NCBI RefSeq assembly: GCF_001037465.1
Contig: NZ_LFCV01000030.1
Coordinates: 1 to 64,000, forward strand
Source: Xenorhabdus khoisanae
GTDB taxonomy: Bacteria > Pseudomonadota > Gammaproteobacteria > Enterobacterales > Enterobacteriaceae
Reading direction: 5' to 3'
DNA length: 64,000 bases
Below are positions 22,529 through 32,430 of this stretch, one piece after another (positions within the stretch are counted from its first letter, which is position 1; each line of letters starts with the position of its first letter). The notes under the pieces were generated by a model, which saw only the letters and a program-made list of their open reading frames with translations, was not told the origin of the DNA and did no database searches. The position numbers and the translations under genes were made by a program.

Positions 22529-24433
22529 TTATGCAGTCGGATTGTCATCCGCAGGTTTCGCAGTTTGTTGCGGAGATGATGGAGTATGGTTGTTATTACC
22601 ACCATTATTTCCACCTTCCCAACCTGCCGGCGGACGTACTGCTGTTCGATTCATCAAGTCATCAATCTGAGGGGCATCAATGGTTTCATACTTCATCAAT
22701 GCATCTTTCATTGAGTGAAGAACATCCAAATTATCCATCAGAATCTGACGTGCACGTATATAGTTACGATCGACGATAGCTTTCACTTCCTGATCAATTA
22801 AACGCGCAGTGTCTTCAGACATATGTTTCGCTTTAGCAACTGAACGACCGAGGAAAACTTCACCTTCTTCTTCCGCATACAGCAATGGCCCCAGTTTTTC
22901 TGAGAAACCCCATTGTGTCACCATGTTACGCGCAATGGATGTTGCCACTTTAATATCATTGGATGCGCCAGTAGAAACGCTGTCTACACCATAGATAATT
23001 TCTTCGGCTAAACGCCCGCCGTATAGGGTTGAAATCTGGCTTTCCAATTTCTGGCGGCTGGCGCTGATTTGATCGCCTTCTGGTAAGAAGAACGTCACAC
23101 CTAACGCACGACCACGAGGGATAATCGTAACTTTATGAACAGGATCGTGCTCTGGCACTAAACGGCCAATGATGGCATGGCCTGCTTCATGATATGCCGT
23201 CGCTTCTTTCTGTTCTTCCGTCATTACCATTGAACGGCGTTCCGCGCCCATCATGATCTTGTCTTTGGCTTTTTCGAACTCAACCATAGAAACAACGCGC
23301 TTGTTACCACGAGCAGCAAACAAAGCGGCTTCGTTCACAAGGTTGGCCAAATCCGCACCAGAGAAACCCGGTGTGCCACGAGCAATGATAGATGCGTCAA
23401 TATCAGTATCCAAAGGGATACGACGCATATGAACTTTCAGAATTTGCTCACGGCCACGTACATCTGGCAGGCCAACGACGACCTGACGGTCAAAACGCCC
23501 CGGACGTAACAATGCAGGATCAAGTACATCCGGACGGTTGGTTGCTGCGATAACGATAATACCTTCGTTACCTTCAAAGCCATCCATTTCAACCAGCATC
23601 TGGTTAAGTGTCTGTTCACGTTCATCGTGTCCGCCACCTAAACCAGCACCACGCTGACGTCCTACTGCATCAATTTCGTCGATAAAGATGATGCAAGGTG
23701 CAGCTTTCTTCGCTTGTTCAAACATATCACGAACACGGGAAGCCCCCACACCAACGAACATTTCAACGAAGTCAGAACCGGAGATGGTAAAGAAAGGCAC
23801 TTTCGCCTCACCCGCGATAGCTTTAGCCAACAGCGTCTTACCCGTACCCGGCGGGCCAACCATCAAGATACCTTTCGGGATCTTACCACCCAGTTTTTGG
23901 AAACGACCAGGTTCACGCAGGTATTCAACCAATTCACCTACTTCTTCTTTTGCTTCGTCACAACCAGCAACATCGGCAAATGTGGTTTTGATTTGGTCTT
24001 CGGTCAACATACGGGCTTTGCTTTTACCAAAAGACATCGCCCCTTTACCGCCACCACCTTGCATCTGGCGCATAAAGAAGATCCAGACGCCAATCAGCAG
24101 TAGCATTGGGAACCATGAAATAAAGAGGGTTGCTAACAGGCCTTGTTGTTCTGGTGGTTCGCCAACAACTTTTACCTGTTTATTGAGTAGGGTATCCAGC
24201 AGCTTTTCATCCGGAATTGGCATATAAGTGCTGTATTTTCCACCGTTGTCTTTCTTAGTGAAATCAATGTCACGACCCGAAATACGTACTTCGCTTACTT
24301 GATTCTGCGATATTTCATTGATGAAACTAGAGTAATCAACCCTACGACCACTGGAATCGCTGGGACCAAAACTCTGGAACAATAACATCAAGACAACTGC
24401 GATGACTAACCAGAGAATCAGGTTTTTCGCCAT
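22529..24433 (-). CDS. ftsH: ATP-dependent zinc metalloprotease FtsH
   Basis: A membrane-anchored hexameric AAA protease that degrades misfolded membrane proteins, LpxC and sigma-32. Two membrane segments (about 5-22 and 98-118) flank a periplasmic domain. The AAA module has GPPGTGKT, the DEID Walker B and the arginine-finger region RPGRFDRQ. The zinc site is HEAGH. The C-terminal tail is variable and Asn/Gly/Pro-rich. I use the ATG at 24433 (MAKNLILW). A TTG three codons earlier has a well-spaced GAGG and may be the real start. Its regulators hflK and hflC lie at the other end of the window. rlmE is directly upstream. Confidence 0.97.
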   Translation of the reverse strand: MAKNLILWLVIAVVLMLLFQSFGPSDSSGRRVDYSSFINEISQNQVSEVRISGRDIDFTKKDNGGKYSTYMPIPDEKLLDTLLNKQVKVVGEPPEQQGLLATLFISWFPMLLLIGVWIFFMRQMQGGGGKGAMSFGKSKARMLTEDQIKTTFADVAGCDEAKEEVGELVEYLREPGRFQKLGGKIPKGILMVGPPGTGKTLLAKAIAGEAKVPFFTISGSDFVEMFVGVGASRVRDMFEQAKKAAPCIIFIDEIDAVGRQRGAGLGGGHDEREQTLNQMLVEMDGFEGNEGIIVIAATNRPDVLDPALLRPGRFDRQVVVGLPDVRGREQILKVHMRRIPLDTDIDASIIARGTPGFSGADLANLVNEAALFAARGNKRVVSMVEFEKAKDKIMMGAERRSMVMTEEQKEATAYHEAGHAIIGRLVPEHDPVHKVTIIPRGRALGVTFFLPEGDQISASRQKLESQISTLYGGRLAEEIIYGVDSVSTGASNDIKVATSIARNMVTQWGFSEKLGPLLYAEEEGEVFLGRSVAKAKHMSEDTARLIDQEVKAIVDRNYIRARQILMDNLDVLHSMKDALMKYETIDAPQIDDLMNRTAVRPPAGWEGGNNGGNNNHTPSSPQQTAKPADDNPTA

Positions 24434-24490
24434 GTCACTCAAGGGATTAACCTCATATTACAACTGTGTTAACAAATAGTAGTCAGGGTA

Positions 24491-25120
24491 CTACACTTTC
24501 CGCCCTGTCGCTACAATGTATACTTCACGTGATCGTGCCCGCGAAGCTTCTGGTTTACGAATTTTTATCTTCGTAAAAAGGGAGCGTATTTCCCTCAGGT
24601 ATTCATCAAAGCCCTCTCCCTGAAACACTTTGACAATAAAACTGCCCCCAGGGGCCAGCACATCACGACACATATCCAACGCTAACTCAATCAGATACAT
24701 GGATCGGGGAATATCGACCGCGGGGGTTCCACTCATATTGGGAGCCATATCCGACATGACGACCTGGACTTTATTATCACCAACTCTTTCAAGCAATGTT
24801 TTCAATACAAGTTCATCACGAAAATCTCCTTGAAGGAAATCGACTCCAACTATCGGATCCATCGGCAAAAGATCACAGGCAATCACTCGCCCGTTATTGC
24901 CAATCTGGCTGACTACGTATTGAGACCACCCACCCGGAGCAGCACCTAAATCAACAACGGTCATGCCCGGTTTAAAGATTTTGTCGCTTTGCTGTATCTC
25001 ATCAAGTTTAAACCAAGCGCGAGAGCGAAGCCCTTTTTTCTGTGCCTGCAGAACATATTTATCACTAAAATGTTCCTGTAACCAGCGACTTGAGCTTGCT
25101 GAGCGTTTTTTATTGGCCAT
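24491..25120 (-). CDS. rlmE: 23S rRNA 2'-O-ribose U2552 methyltransferase RlmE (FtsJ)
   Basis: A heat-shock methyltransferase of 209 residues acting on the 50S A-loop. The SAM-binding motif is [13 protein letters not shown], and the catalytic Lys-Asp-Lys-Glu residues lie in the conserved [14 protein letters not shown] and related segments. The start at 25120 ([13 protein letters not shown]) gives the same length as E. coli; the four extra upstream codons lack family support. A sigma-32-like promoter lies about 90 bp upstream. Followed by ftsH. Confidence 0.97.
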   Translation of the reverse strand: MANKKRSASSSRWLQEHFSDKYVLQAQKKGLRSRAWFKLDEIQQSDKIFKPGMTVVDLGAAPGGWSQYVVSQIGNNGRVIACDLLPMDPIVGVDFLQGDFRDELVLKTLLERVGDNKVQVVMSDMAPNMSGTPAVDIPRSMYLIELALDMCRDVLAPGGSFIVKVFQGEGFDEYLREIRSLFTKIKIRKPEASRARSREVYIVATGRKV

Positions 25121-25206
25121 TGTTCTTTCCAACTATACTAAAAAAAGCCTTACTTTTTTGCGCTCTCTTATCAAACCACACCATACTATTTATGGTGATA
25201 GATATG

Positions 25207-25236
25207 AGATGGCGGTAGAATATGTCGTTTTCAATC
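25207..25236 (-). promoter_or_regulatory. Heat-shock (sigma-32) promoter of rlmE-ftsH
   Basis: On the minus strand GATTGAAA is followed after 14 bp by CGCCATCT, close to the sigma-32 consensus (CTTGAAA, 11-16 bp, CCCCATNT). It would start transcription roughly 80 nt before rlmE. rlmE-ftsH is heat-inducible in E. coli, so the assignment fits. Confidence 0.65.
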
Positions 25237-25255
25237 CCAACTAAGTAAAAAAACG

Positions 25256-25549
25256 ATGACTCTTAACAAAAAACAAGTTCAACACCTGAAAAGTCTCGCT
25301 CATTCATTAAAGCCTGTCGTTATGATCGGCAACAATGGGCTGACCGAAGGCGTATTAGCTGAAATCGAACAAACTCTTTCGCATCACGAGCTTATCAAAG
25401 TCAAAGTTGCAGGCGAAGACCGCGAAATAAAAACTTTGATCGCTGAAGCGATTGTTCGTGAAACTGGTGCACATAATGTGCAAATTATAGGAAAAATTCT
25501 AGTTCTCTACCGTCCATCAAAAGAACGCAAGATTAGTCTACCTAAATAA
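25256..25549 (+). CDS. yhbY: CRM-domain ribosome assembly protein YhbY
   Basis: A 97-residue single CRM (chloroplast RNA splicing and ribosome maturation) domain that binds pre-50S particles. The KH-like GxxG equivalent IGNNGLTEGVL is conserved, as is the end LVLYRPSKERKISLP. Full length, divergent from rlmE. The Shine-Dalgarno is weak (a run of A before the ATG). A strong terminator shared with greA follows. Confidence 0.95.
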   Translation: MTLNKKQVQHLKSLAHSLKPVVMIGNNGLTEGVLAEIEQTLSHHELIKVKVAGEDREIKTLIAEAIVRETGAHNVQIIGKILVLYRPSKERKISLPK

Positions 25550-25601
25550 TCACGGCATATTTATACAAAAATGCCATAGTTAGCTATTTCTTTATCATGA
25601 T

Positions 25602-25627
25602 AAAAAAGGCCAAGTCTGGCCTTTTTT
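25602..25627. terminator. Bidirectional terminator yhbY/greA
   Basis: AAAAAAGGCCA / TGGCCTTTTTT with a 4-base loop. T and A runs on both sides let it serve the convergent genes yhbY (+) and greA (-). Confidence 0.9.
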
Positions 25628-25666
25628 ATTCCATGTAAACGTAATAGCCGATTACCATGGTATTTA

Positions 25667-26143
25667 TTAGATGTAATCCACATTCAAAACTTCGTATTCC
25701 ACCTGGCCGCCTGGCGTAGTGATTACAACAACATCATCCACTTCTTTGCCAATCAAGCCACGGGCAATAGGTGAATTCACAGAAAGAAGATTTTCTTTGA
25801 TATTCGCCTCGTCATCACCCACGATACGGTAAGTTTGCTCTTCATCTGAATCCACATTCAGTACCGTTACCGTTGCCCCAAAGATCACCCGACCATTGTT
25901 AGTCATCTTCGTGACATCAATCACCTGAGCATTAGAAAGTTTGGCCTCAATTTCCTGAATACGGCCTTCGCAGAAACCCTGCTGCTCACGAGCGGCATGA
26001 TATTCCGCATTTTCTTTCAAATCACCATGCTCACGCGCATCAGCGATTGCAGTAATAATTTGAGGGCGACGTACAGTTTTCAAATGTTCTAATTCTTCGC
26101 GCAATTTATCCGCGCCACGTACCGTCATCGGAATTTGTTTCAT
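25667..26143 (-). CDS. greA: Transcript cleavage factor GreA
   Basis: A 158-residue factor that rescues backtracked RNA polymerase by stimulating transcript cleavage. The N-terminal coiled coil carries the acidic tip residues ([20 protein letters not shown]), and the C-terminal FKBP-like domain ends in [15 protein letters not shown]. Length is identical to E. coli. Divergent from dacB. Confidence 0.97.
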   Translation of the reverse strand: MKQIPMTVRGADKLREELEHLKTVRRPQIITAIADAREHGDLKENAEYHAAREQQGFCEGRIQEIEAKLSNAQVIDVTKMTNNGRVIFGATVTVLNVDSDEEQTYRIVGDDEANIKENLLSVNSPIARGLIGKEVDDVVVITTPGGQVEYEVLNVDYI

Positions 26144-26415
26144 TTATCAAACCTCTAAATCAATCCTAAGCCCAAACACATCTTCCTGATTTTTGTAATA
26201 ACAGCACAATGAGCACACCCTATCAGGCGGGCCTCCAGACAATAAAAGGAGTGTAAACCCAGCATAATCTGAAGTTCACATGCATATTTTAACTACTAAC
26301 CTATCATTCTAACGTAGAGTTGATGATGGATCATCGTTTACTTTTCCTTAAATTGCACCTTAGTATTATTAATACAAATATTATTGGAATACATCCACCT
26401 TCATATGCGAAATCT

Positions 26416-27864
26416 ATGGCTCTTTTAAAAATTACCAGCAGAATAGCTTGTATGCTCAGCTTGAGTCTGAGTGTTTTCAGTGCAAATGCCTCTTCAATTG
26501 AGGAAAACACTCAGTATTTGCCGATGGGAACTCATGTCTCATTTATTGCCCAAAAAGTTAGCTCAAAAACGCCATTAGTTGATTATCACGGGCAACAAAT
26601 GGCATTACCGGCAAGCACACAAAAAATTGTGACGGCGTTGGCAGCCTTGCTACAGCTTAGTAAGGATTACCGTTTTATAACCACACTGGAAAGTGATGCC
26701 AGTATCTCGAATGGAATATTAGAAGGTAATCTGACAGCCCGTTTTGTAGGTGACCCGATGCTAACGCGCTCGCAACTGCGCAACATGGTCGAAACATTAA
26801 AAAAATCAGGTATCAAACAGATTAATGGCGACCTCATCATAGATGTTTCCATTTTTGCCAGCCACGATAAAGCGCCCGGCTGGGTATGGAATGATATGAC
26901 CCAATGTTTCAGTTCCCCCCCATCCGCTGCAATTGTGGATAAAAACTGTTTTTCAGTTTCACTTTACAGTTCAGAACAACCCGGCGAACTGGCATTTGTC
27001 CATATCCCCTCTTTTTACCCTGTTAAGGTTTTCAGTGAAGTAAAAACATTAGCCAAAGGCTCGCCAGAAGCAAAATACTGTGAACTGGATGTCACATCAG
27101 GTGACCTAAATCGATATACTCTCACTGGCTGCCTGACGCAACGTGATGAGCCGCTCCCACTGGCCTTCGCCGTTCAAAATGGTGCAAGCTATGCGGGAGC
27201 GATTCTGAAAAATGAACTGAGCATTGCAGATATTGAGTTGAACGGTGCTATACGACGCCAATCGATTCCTCAACGGCCAGAAAAAATTCTCGCCCTGAAT
27301 CAATCAATACCATTGCACAGCATGCTTTCAATCATGTTGAAAAAGTCAGACAACATGATTGCTGATACCCTCTTCCGAACCCTTGGCCATCGCTATTTTA
27401 ACGTTCCAGGAACATGGCGTTCTGGCTCTGACGCAGTTCGTCAGATTTTGAAACAAAAAGCTGGCATTGATTTAGGCAATACTGTCATGGTGGATGGTTC
27501 CGGCCTTTCTCGCCATAATTTAATTAAGCCTACAACCATGATGGAGATCTTACAATTTATTGCCCAACACGATAATGAATTAGATTTCATCTCCATGCTT
27601 CCTAAAGCTGGGTATGATGGTACTCTGGCTTATCGTCCCGGTCTGCATGAAGCAGGGCTGGATGGTAAGGTATTTGCCAAAACAGGTTCATTGCAAGGGG
27701 TTTATAATCTGGCAGGATTCATGACCGCCGCCAGTGGGCAGAAAATCGCTTTCGTCCAATTTATTTCTGCTTACTCCGTTTCTCCCGACAATCAACGAAC
27801 TCGCCGTGTTCCATTAGCGCGTTTCGAAAATCATTTATATAAATCGTTATACCTGAGCCATTGA
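26416..27864 (+). CDS. dacB: D-alanyl-D-alanine carboxypeptidase/endopeptidase DacB (PBP4)
   Basis: A periplasmic class C low-molecular-weight penicillin-binding protein that trims and cleaves peptidoglycan cross-links. Catalytic motifs are all present: SxxK in ALPASTQKIVTALAAL, SxN in MLKKSDNMIAD, and KTG in FAKTGSLQGVYN. Two Cys pairs resemble those of E. coli. A start at 26416 gives a normal signal peptide (LLKITSRIACMLSLSLSVF, then SANA) and 482 residues. The frame is open back to 26320, but those 32 codons have no signal-peptide character. The Shine-Dalgarno at 26416 is weak, so the start is less certain than the gene. Confidence 0.95.
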   Translation: MALLKITSRIACMLSLSLSVFSANASSIEENTQYLPMGTHVSFIAQKVSSKTPLVDYHGQQMALPASTQKIVTALAALLQLSKDYRFITTLESDASISNGILEGNLTARFVGDPMLTRSQLRNMVETLKKSGIKQINGDLIIDVSIFASHDKAPGWVWNDMTQCFSSPPSAAIVDKNCFSVSLYSSEQPGELAFVHIPSFYPVKVFSEVKTLAKGSPEAKYCELDVTSGDLNRYTLTGCLTQRDEPLPLAFAVQNGASYAGAILKNELSIADIELNGAIRRQSIPQRPEKILALNQSIPLHSMLSIMLKKSDNMIADTLFRTLGHRYFNVPGTWRSGSDAVRQILKQKAGIDLGNTVMVDGSGLSRHNLIKPTTMMEILQFIAQHDNELDFISMLPKAGYDGTLAYRPGLHEAGLDGKVFAKTGSLQGVYNLAGFMTAASGQKIAFVQFISAYSVSPDNQRTRRVPLARFENHLYKSLYLSH

Positions 27865-27871
27865 CCAACGA

Positions 27872-27898
27872 AAAAGGGCGCTATTTTTGCGCCCTTTT
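27872..27898. terminator. Bidirectional terminator dacB/obgE
   Basis: AAAAGGGCGC / GCGCCCTTTT with a 7-base loop, eight bases after the dacB stop and 28 bases from the obgE stop. Suits both convergent genes. Confidence 0.9.
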
Positions 27899-27925
27899 GT
27901 CATGTTCGAACATCAGATATGAAGA

Positions 27926-29137
<1,212 letters not shown>

Positions 29138-29172
29138 CTAGTACCCAGAGATGGCGTAATCCAGAATATAAA

Positions 29173-29198
29173 AAGCCCCGCAACGCATTGCGGGGCTT
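29173..29198 (-). terminator. Terminator of rplU-rpmA
   Basis: AAGCCCCGCAA / TTGCGGGGCTT, a perfect 11-bp stem with a 4-base loop, followed by TTTTTAT on the minus strand, 26 bases after rpmA. Confidence 0.9.
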
Positions 29199-29223
29199 CC
29201 GATTCGATTAAGATTCAAAAAAC

Positions 29224-29493
<270 letters not shown>

Positions 29494-29501
29494 CTAAAAT
29501 C

Positions 29502-29810
29502 TTAAGCGATGCCAGTGATTTTAACATCGGTGAACCACTGACGGTGGCCCTGTTGCTTACGGCTGTGTTTACGACGACGAAACTTAACGATTTTAATTTT
29601 CTCGCCACGACCGTGAGTAACAACTTCAGCTTTAATTTTAACGCCTTCAACTACTGGAGCGCCGATTTTGATGTCTTCACCATTCACGACCATCAGCACC
29701 TGGTCAAACTCAACAGTTTCACCTGTTGCGATGTCCAGCTTTTCCAAGCGAATTGTTTGGCCTTCGCTTACTCGGTGTTGTTTACCACCACTTTGGAAAA
29801 CTGCGTACAT
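29502..29810 (-). CDS. rplU: 50S ribosomal protein L21
   Basis: A 102-residue 23S rRNA-binding protein, full length ([37 protein letters not shown]). Served by the promoter at 29885-29913, giving a leader of about 70 nt. Divergent from ispB, as in E. coli. Confidence 0.98.
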   Translation of the reverse strand: MYAVFQSGGKQHRVSEGQTIRLEKLDIATGETVEFDQVLMVVNGEDIKIGAPVVEGVKIKAEVVTHGRGEKIKIVKFRRRKHSRKQQGHRQWFTDVKITGIA

Positions 29811-29884
29811 ATAAACTCCGCTTTCCGCGCACCCCCTAAAATTCTTTCCAGAGCGCGCTATAAAATATTCACAATAGGGCGCGA

Positions 29885-29913
29885 ATTCTACGCAAAAACC
29901 GTTTGGAAGACAA
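29885..29913 (-). promoter_or_regulatory. sigma-70 promoter of rplU-rpmA
   Basis: TTGTCT (-35), 17-bp spacer, TAGAAT (-10) on the minus strand, upstream of rplU. Confidence 0.7.
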
Positions 29914-30060
29914 GTGCAGAATTAGAACAGATGAGAAAAAAACGGAGTTTTTCAATTGTCATTTATTTGAACGGTTTTTCAAGTACAATCGATGTATCTT
30001 GATATCTATTGATATGCTAATTAATGAGCACAGCTCTGAATCAGAGTCCAAAGCCAAAAC

Positions 30061-31032
30061 ATGAATTTAGAATCGATAATAAAACTTACCGCTGATGACA
30101 TGGCAGCGGTTAATGAAACCATTCTTAACCAATTAAGCTCTGACGTTACGTTGATCAACCAACTTGGTTACTACATTATCAGCGGTGGTGGCAAACGCAT
30201 TCGACCGATGATCGCAGTGCTGGCGGGCAAGGCGCTCCATTGCGAAGATGAGAAGCACATCAAAGTCGCCGCTTTAATTGAGTTTATCCATACCGCAACC
30301 TTGTTGCATGATGATGTCGTTGATGAATCTGACATGCGACGCGGCAAAGCAACAGCCAACGCCATTTACGGCAATGCAGCCAGTGTCCTTGTGGGAGATT
30401 TCATCTATACGCGCTCATTTCAGATGATGACCGATCTTGATTCGATGCGCGTATTGAAACTGATGTCTGATGCCACAAATGTGATTGCTGAGGGTGAAGT
30501 TATGCAGTTGATGAACTGCAACGACCCAGATATTTCCGAAGATGATTATATGCGCGTTATCTACAGTAAAACGGCTCGCCTGTTTGAAGTTGCTGCGCAT
30601 TCAGCAGCCATTCTTGCCAATGCAACTCCAGAGCAAGAAATCGCCTTGCGTGATTATGGCCGTTATCTTGGCACTGCGTTTCAACTCATTGATGATCTTC
30701 TGGATTACGATTCTGATAACAACACGCTCGGTAAGAACACAGGGGACGACCTGAACGAAGGCAAACCAACATTGCCGCTTTTGCACGCCATGAACCATGG
30801 AACGCCAGAACAATCGGCACTGATACGCAGCGCCATTGAACAAGGCAATGGCCGCCATTTGCTGGATACTGTACTGGCAACAATGAAACAGTGTGGTTCA
30901 CTCAAATACACCCGCCAACGGGCGGAGGAAGAAGCGGATAAGGCAATTTCAGCGTTGCAAATACTGGAAGACACTCCATACAAGGCGGCCCTGATGGGTT
31001 TAGCCCATGTCGCAGTACAACGACTTTCCTGA
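30061..31032 (+). CDS. ispB: Octaprenyl diphosphate synthase IspB
   Basis: Makes the C40 side chain of ubiquinone and menaquinone from FPP and IPP. The 323 residues equal the E. coli length. The two aspartate-rich Mg-binding motifs are LLHDDVVDESDMRR (first) and QLIDDLLDYDSD (second); GGGKRIRP binds IPP. Divergent from rplU and followed by a strong hairpin. In E. coli the next gene is the Ner-like sfsB; here two extra minus-strand regulators lie in between. Confidence 0.97.
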   Translation: MNLESIIKLTADDMAAVNETILNQLSSDVTLINQLGYYIISGGGKRIRPMIAVLAGKALHCEDEKHIKVAALIEFIHTATLLHDDVVDESDMRRGKATANAIYGNAASVLVGDFIYTRSFQMMTDLDSMRVLKLMSDATNVIAEGEVMQLMNCNDPDISEDDYMRVIYSKTARLFEVAAHSAAILANATPEQEIALRDYGRYLGTAFQLIDDLLDYDSDNNTLGKNTGDDLNEGKPTLPLLHAMNHGTPEQSALIRSAIEQGNGRHLLDTVLATMKQCGSLKYTRQRAEEEADKAISALQILEDTPYKAALMGLAHVAVQRLS

Positions 31033-31044
31033 GCTTAAATCAAC

Positions 31045-31076
31045 CAGTATCCCAGCTTGTTCAATCTGGGATACTG
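31045..31076. terminator. Terminator of ispB, overlapping the 3' end of the neighbouring regulator gene
   Basis: CAGTATCCCAG / CTGGGATACTG, a perfect 11-bp stem with a 10-base loop, followed by TCTTTATT on the plus strand. It includes the stop codon of the convergent Mu-repressor-like gene. Confidence 0.75.
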
Positions 31077-31441
31077 TCTTTATTATCAATATCTTGAATG
31101 ATTGCGTATTGGACGAGGCTCGCTAGCCCTTTTCTCAAAATAAATTTAACTATTCTTTCCCTTTCCGACTTGGTCAGCTGGTAATAAGCTTCTACCCAAA
31201 TCATAAACGGGTCCTGTCGTTTGTTTCGGTAATACTCGACCGAATTCTCACTGACAGTCAGTACATTCAGAACTTCTTCTGGCAAGCTGTTGACATTATA
31301 TTCAAGCGCCTTTCCCTGCACCCCACGCTTACGGCGTTGTTCCCAACCCTCGCGTCTTGCCATCAGGTTGACTCCTTGGGGAGACGATGGCAGCCCTGCG
31401 AGGCTGATGAGTTCCTTTGCAGAATACCATTCTTTTTTCAT
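31061..31441 (-). CDS. Mu repressor-like DNA-binding protein, copy 1
   Basis: 126 residues. The N-terminal ~58 residues form the winged-helix domain shared by phage Mu c repressor and MuA ([20 protein letters not shown], then REGW, a basic RRKRGVQGKALEY and SLPEEV). After a short linker, the C-terminal half (TKSERERIVKFILRKGLASL) resembles the helical C-terminal region of Mu c repressor, which argues for repressor rather than transposase; no catalytic DDE domain is present. A good Shine-Dalgarno (GGAG) precedes the ATG. Paralogous to the next minus-strand gene. Both are transcribed away from the Ner-like sfsB. Targets are unknown; autoregulation is likely by analogy. Confidence 0.75.
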   Translation of the reverse strand: MKKEWYSAKELISLAGLPSSPQGVNLMARREGWEQRRKRGVQGKALEYNVNSLPEEVLNVLTVSENSVEYYRNKRQDPFMIWVEAYYQLTKSERERIVKFILRKGLASLVQYAIIQDIDNKDSIPD

Positions 31442-31477
31442 CTCTTTCTCCTCGCTTTGTACCGGAGCAGTGAAGAG

Positions 31478-31504
31478 AAAGCCAAATTTTAAACATTTGG
31501 CTTT
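31478..31504 (-). terminator. Terminator between the two Mu repressor-like genes
   Basis: AAAGCCAAAT / ATTTGGCTTT, a 10-bp stem with a 7-base loop, followed on the minus strand by TCTCTTC. It indicates that copy 2 can be expressed without copy 1. Confidence 0.65.
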
Positions 31505-31516
31505 TCAAAAGCTGCC

Positions 31517-31864
31517 TCAAGTAGCTGTGATTTTTTCTAAAAAACTTCTTATGCCATCTCGTAATATCACTTCGGTAATTACCTCCTTTTCTTCCTCGGT
31601 GAGTAAATTAAATGCACTCACCCAAATGGATAAAGGATCTTGCTTCTGAACCTGATATTCCGCTGGTGTTTCATGAAGTTCCAAAGCCTCCAAGGTTGAT
31701 TCAGGGAAACAAGAATAATGGTATTCAATCGCCCTTCCTTGAACACCTGTTCGTTTTTGCCTCAACCATTCTTCACGTTTTGCTCTGGCATTAACTCCTT
31801 GTGGTGATCTAGGTAACTCGCCTACACCGGTCAACTCCATTGCCGTATACCACTCTTTTTTCAT
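31517..31864 (-). CDS. Mu repressor-like DNA-binding protein, copy 2
   Basis: 115 residues, paralogous to the protein at 31061-31441 over its full length (shared MKKEWY-A-EL, SPQGVN, KRxGVQGxAxEY, KQDPxxIWV, and a closing helix with ILRDGIRSFL). It has the same Mu-type winged helix, then a helical C-terminal region. Its start is 187 bp from the divergent Ner-like gene. In phage Mu the c repressor and ner genes are divergent around an operator in just this way. The Shine-Dalgarno is weak. Function is inferred from family and context only. Confidence 0.75.
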   Translation of the reverse strand: MKKEWYTAMELTGVGELPRSPQGVNARAKREEWLRQKRTGVQGRAIEYHYSCFPESTLEALELHETPAEYQVQKQDPLSIWVSAFNLLTEEEKEVITEVILRDGIRSFLEKITAT

Positions 31865-31902
31865 AATGTTTCTCTATTTTTGTAACCAAGTTCAAAAAAG
31901 AA

Positions 31903-31985
31903 GTTATTAAGAAAAAATTAGAAATATTTTTAGAAAAAATAATGTTATTTTATTTTCTTAATAACAGATTCGTGTTCGTTATTAA
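31903..31985. promoter_or_regulatory. Candidate operator: 13-bp perfect inverted repeat between copy 2 and sfsB
   Basis: GTTATTAAGAAAA (31903-31915) recurs in inverted form as TTTTCTTAATAAC (31953-31965), centre-to-centre 50 bp. A third core copy, GTTATTAA, lies at 31978-31985. All are within the AT-rich divergent promoter region of the Mu-like regulators. Likely binding sites for one or both proteins; not proven. Confidence 0.5.
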
Positions 31986-32051
31986 TTTCACACTAACGCT
32001 TTAGTTATACCACTAATGTGGCTTCAAATTTAATAGGAAAGGATTAAAAAA

Positions 32052-32318
32052 ATGATTTCTATGAAATCTGATTGGCATCCTGCTGATATTATTGCTGCTT
32101 TACGTAAACGTGGAACGACACTGGCAGCTGTTTCTCGTGAAGCTGGTCTGAGCTCATCAACTTTGGCGAATACACTTTCTCGCCCATGGCCCAAGGGAGA
32201 ATGGATAATAGCGAATTATTTAGAATTACATCCGTCTGAAATATGGCCAAGCCGCTATTTCAATCCACATACGGGAGAACTATTAGAAAGAAAAGTCAGA
32301 GATAAAAAGAATAATTAG
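32052..32318 (+). CDS. sfsB: Ner-like transcriptional regulator SfsB (Nlp)
   Basis: 88 residues, the Ner family of helix-turn-helix proteins related to the Ner repressor of phage Mu. The HTH is in SDWHPADIIAALRKRGTTLA and VSREAGLSSSTLANTLSRPW, and IWPSRY near the end is diagnostic. The E. coli homologue (Nlp/SfsB) lies next to ispB and can stimulate mal gene expression when multicopy. AGGAAAGG precedes the ATG; a second ATG three codons later is also possible. Divergent from two Mu c-like genes, unlike E. coli. Confidence 0.9.
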   Translation: MISMKSDWHPADIIAALRKRGTTLAAVSREAGLSSSTLANTLSRPWPKGEWIIANYLELHPSEIWPSRYFNPHTGELLERKVRDKKNN

Positions 32319-32341
32319 CTATCAATTTAATTATCCAAAGA

Positions 32342-32374
32342 AAAACCGCTAGTTATTTTCGAACTAGCGGTTTT
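32342..32374. terminator. Bidirectional terminator sfsB/mdh
   Basis: AAAACCGCTAGTT / AACTAGCGGTTTT, a perfect 13-bp stem with a 7-base loop and A/T tracts on both sides, between the convergent genes sfsB and mdh. Confidence 0.85.
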
Positions 32375-32430
32375 AGTTATCTAATACATTTAACTTAATT
32401 CGTATATTAATAAATTACGAATTAAATAAA

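Noticed and set aside
26320-26415. Longer DacB N-terminus
   Set aside because: The extra 32 residues would sit before a normal signal peptide; the start at 26416 gives a standard export signal.
31061-32318. A Mu-like prophage
   Set aside because: Only regulator-type genes are present; no transposase catalytic domain, MuB, head or tail genes, and housekeeping genes begin immediately on both sides.
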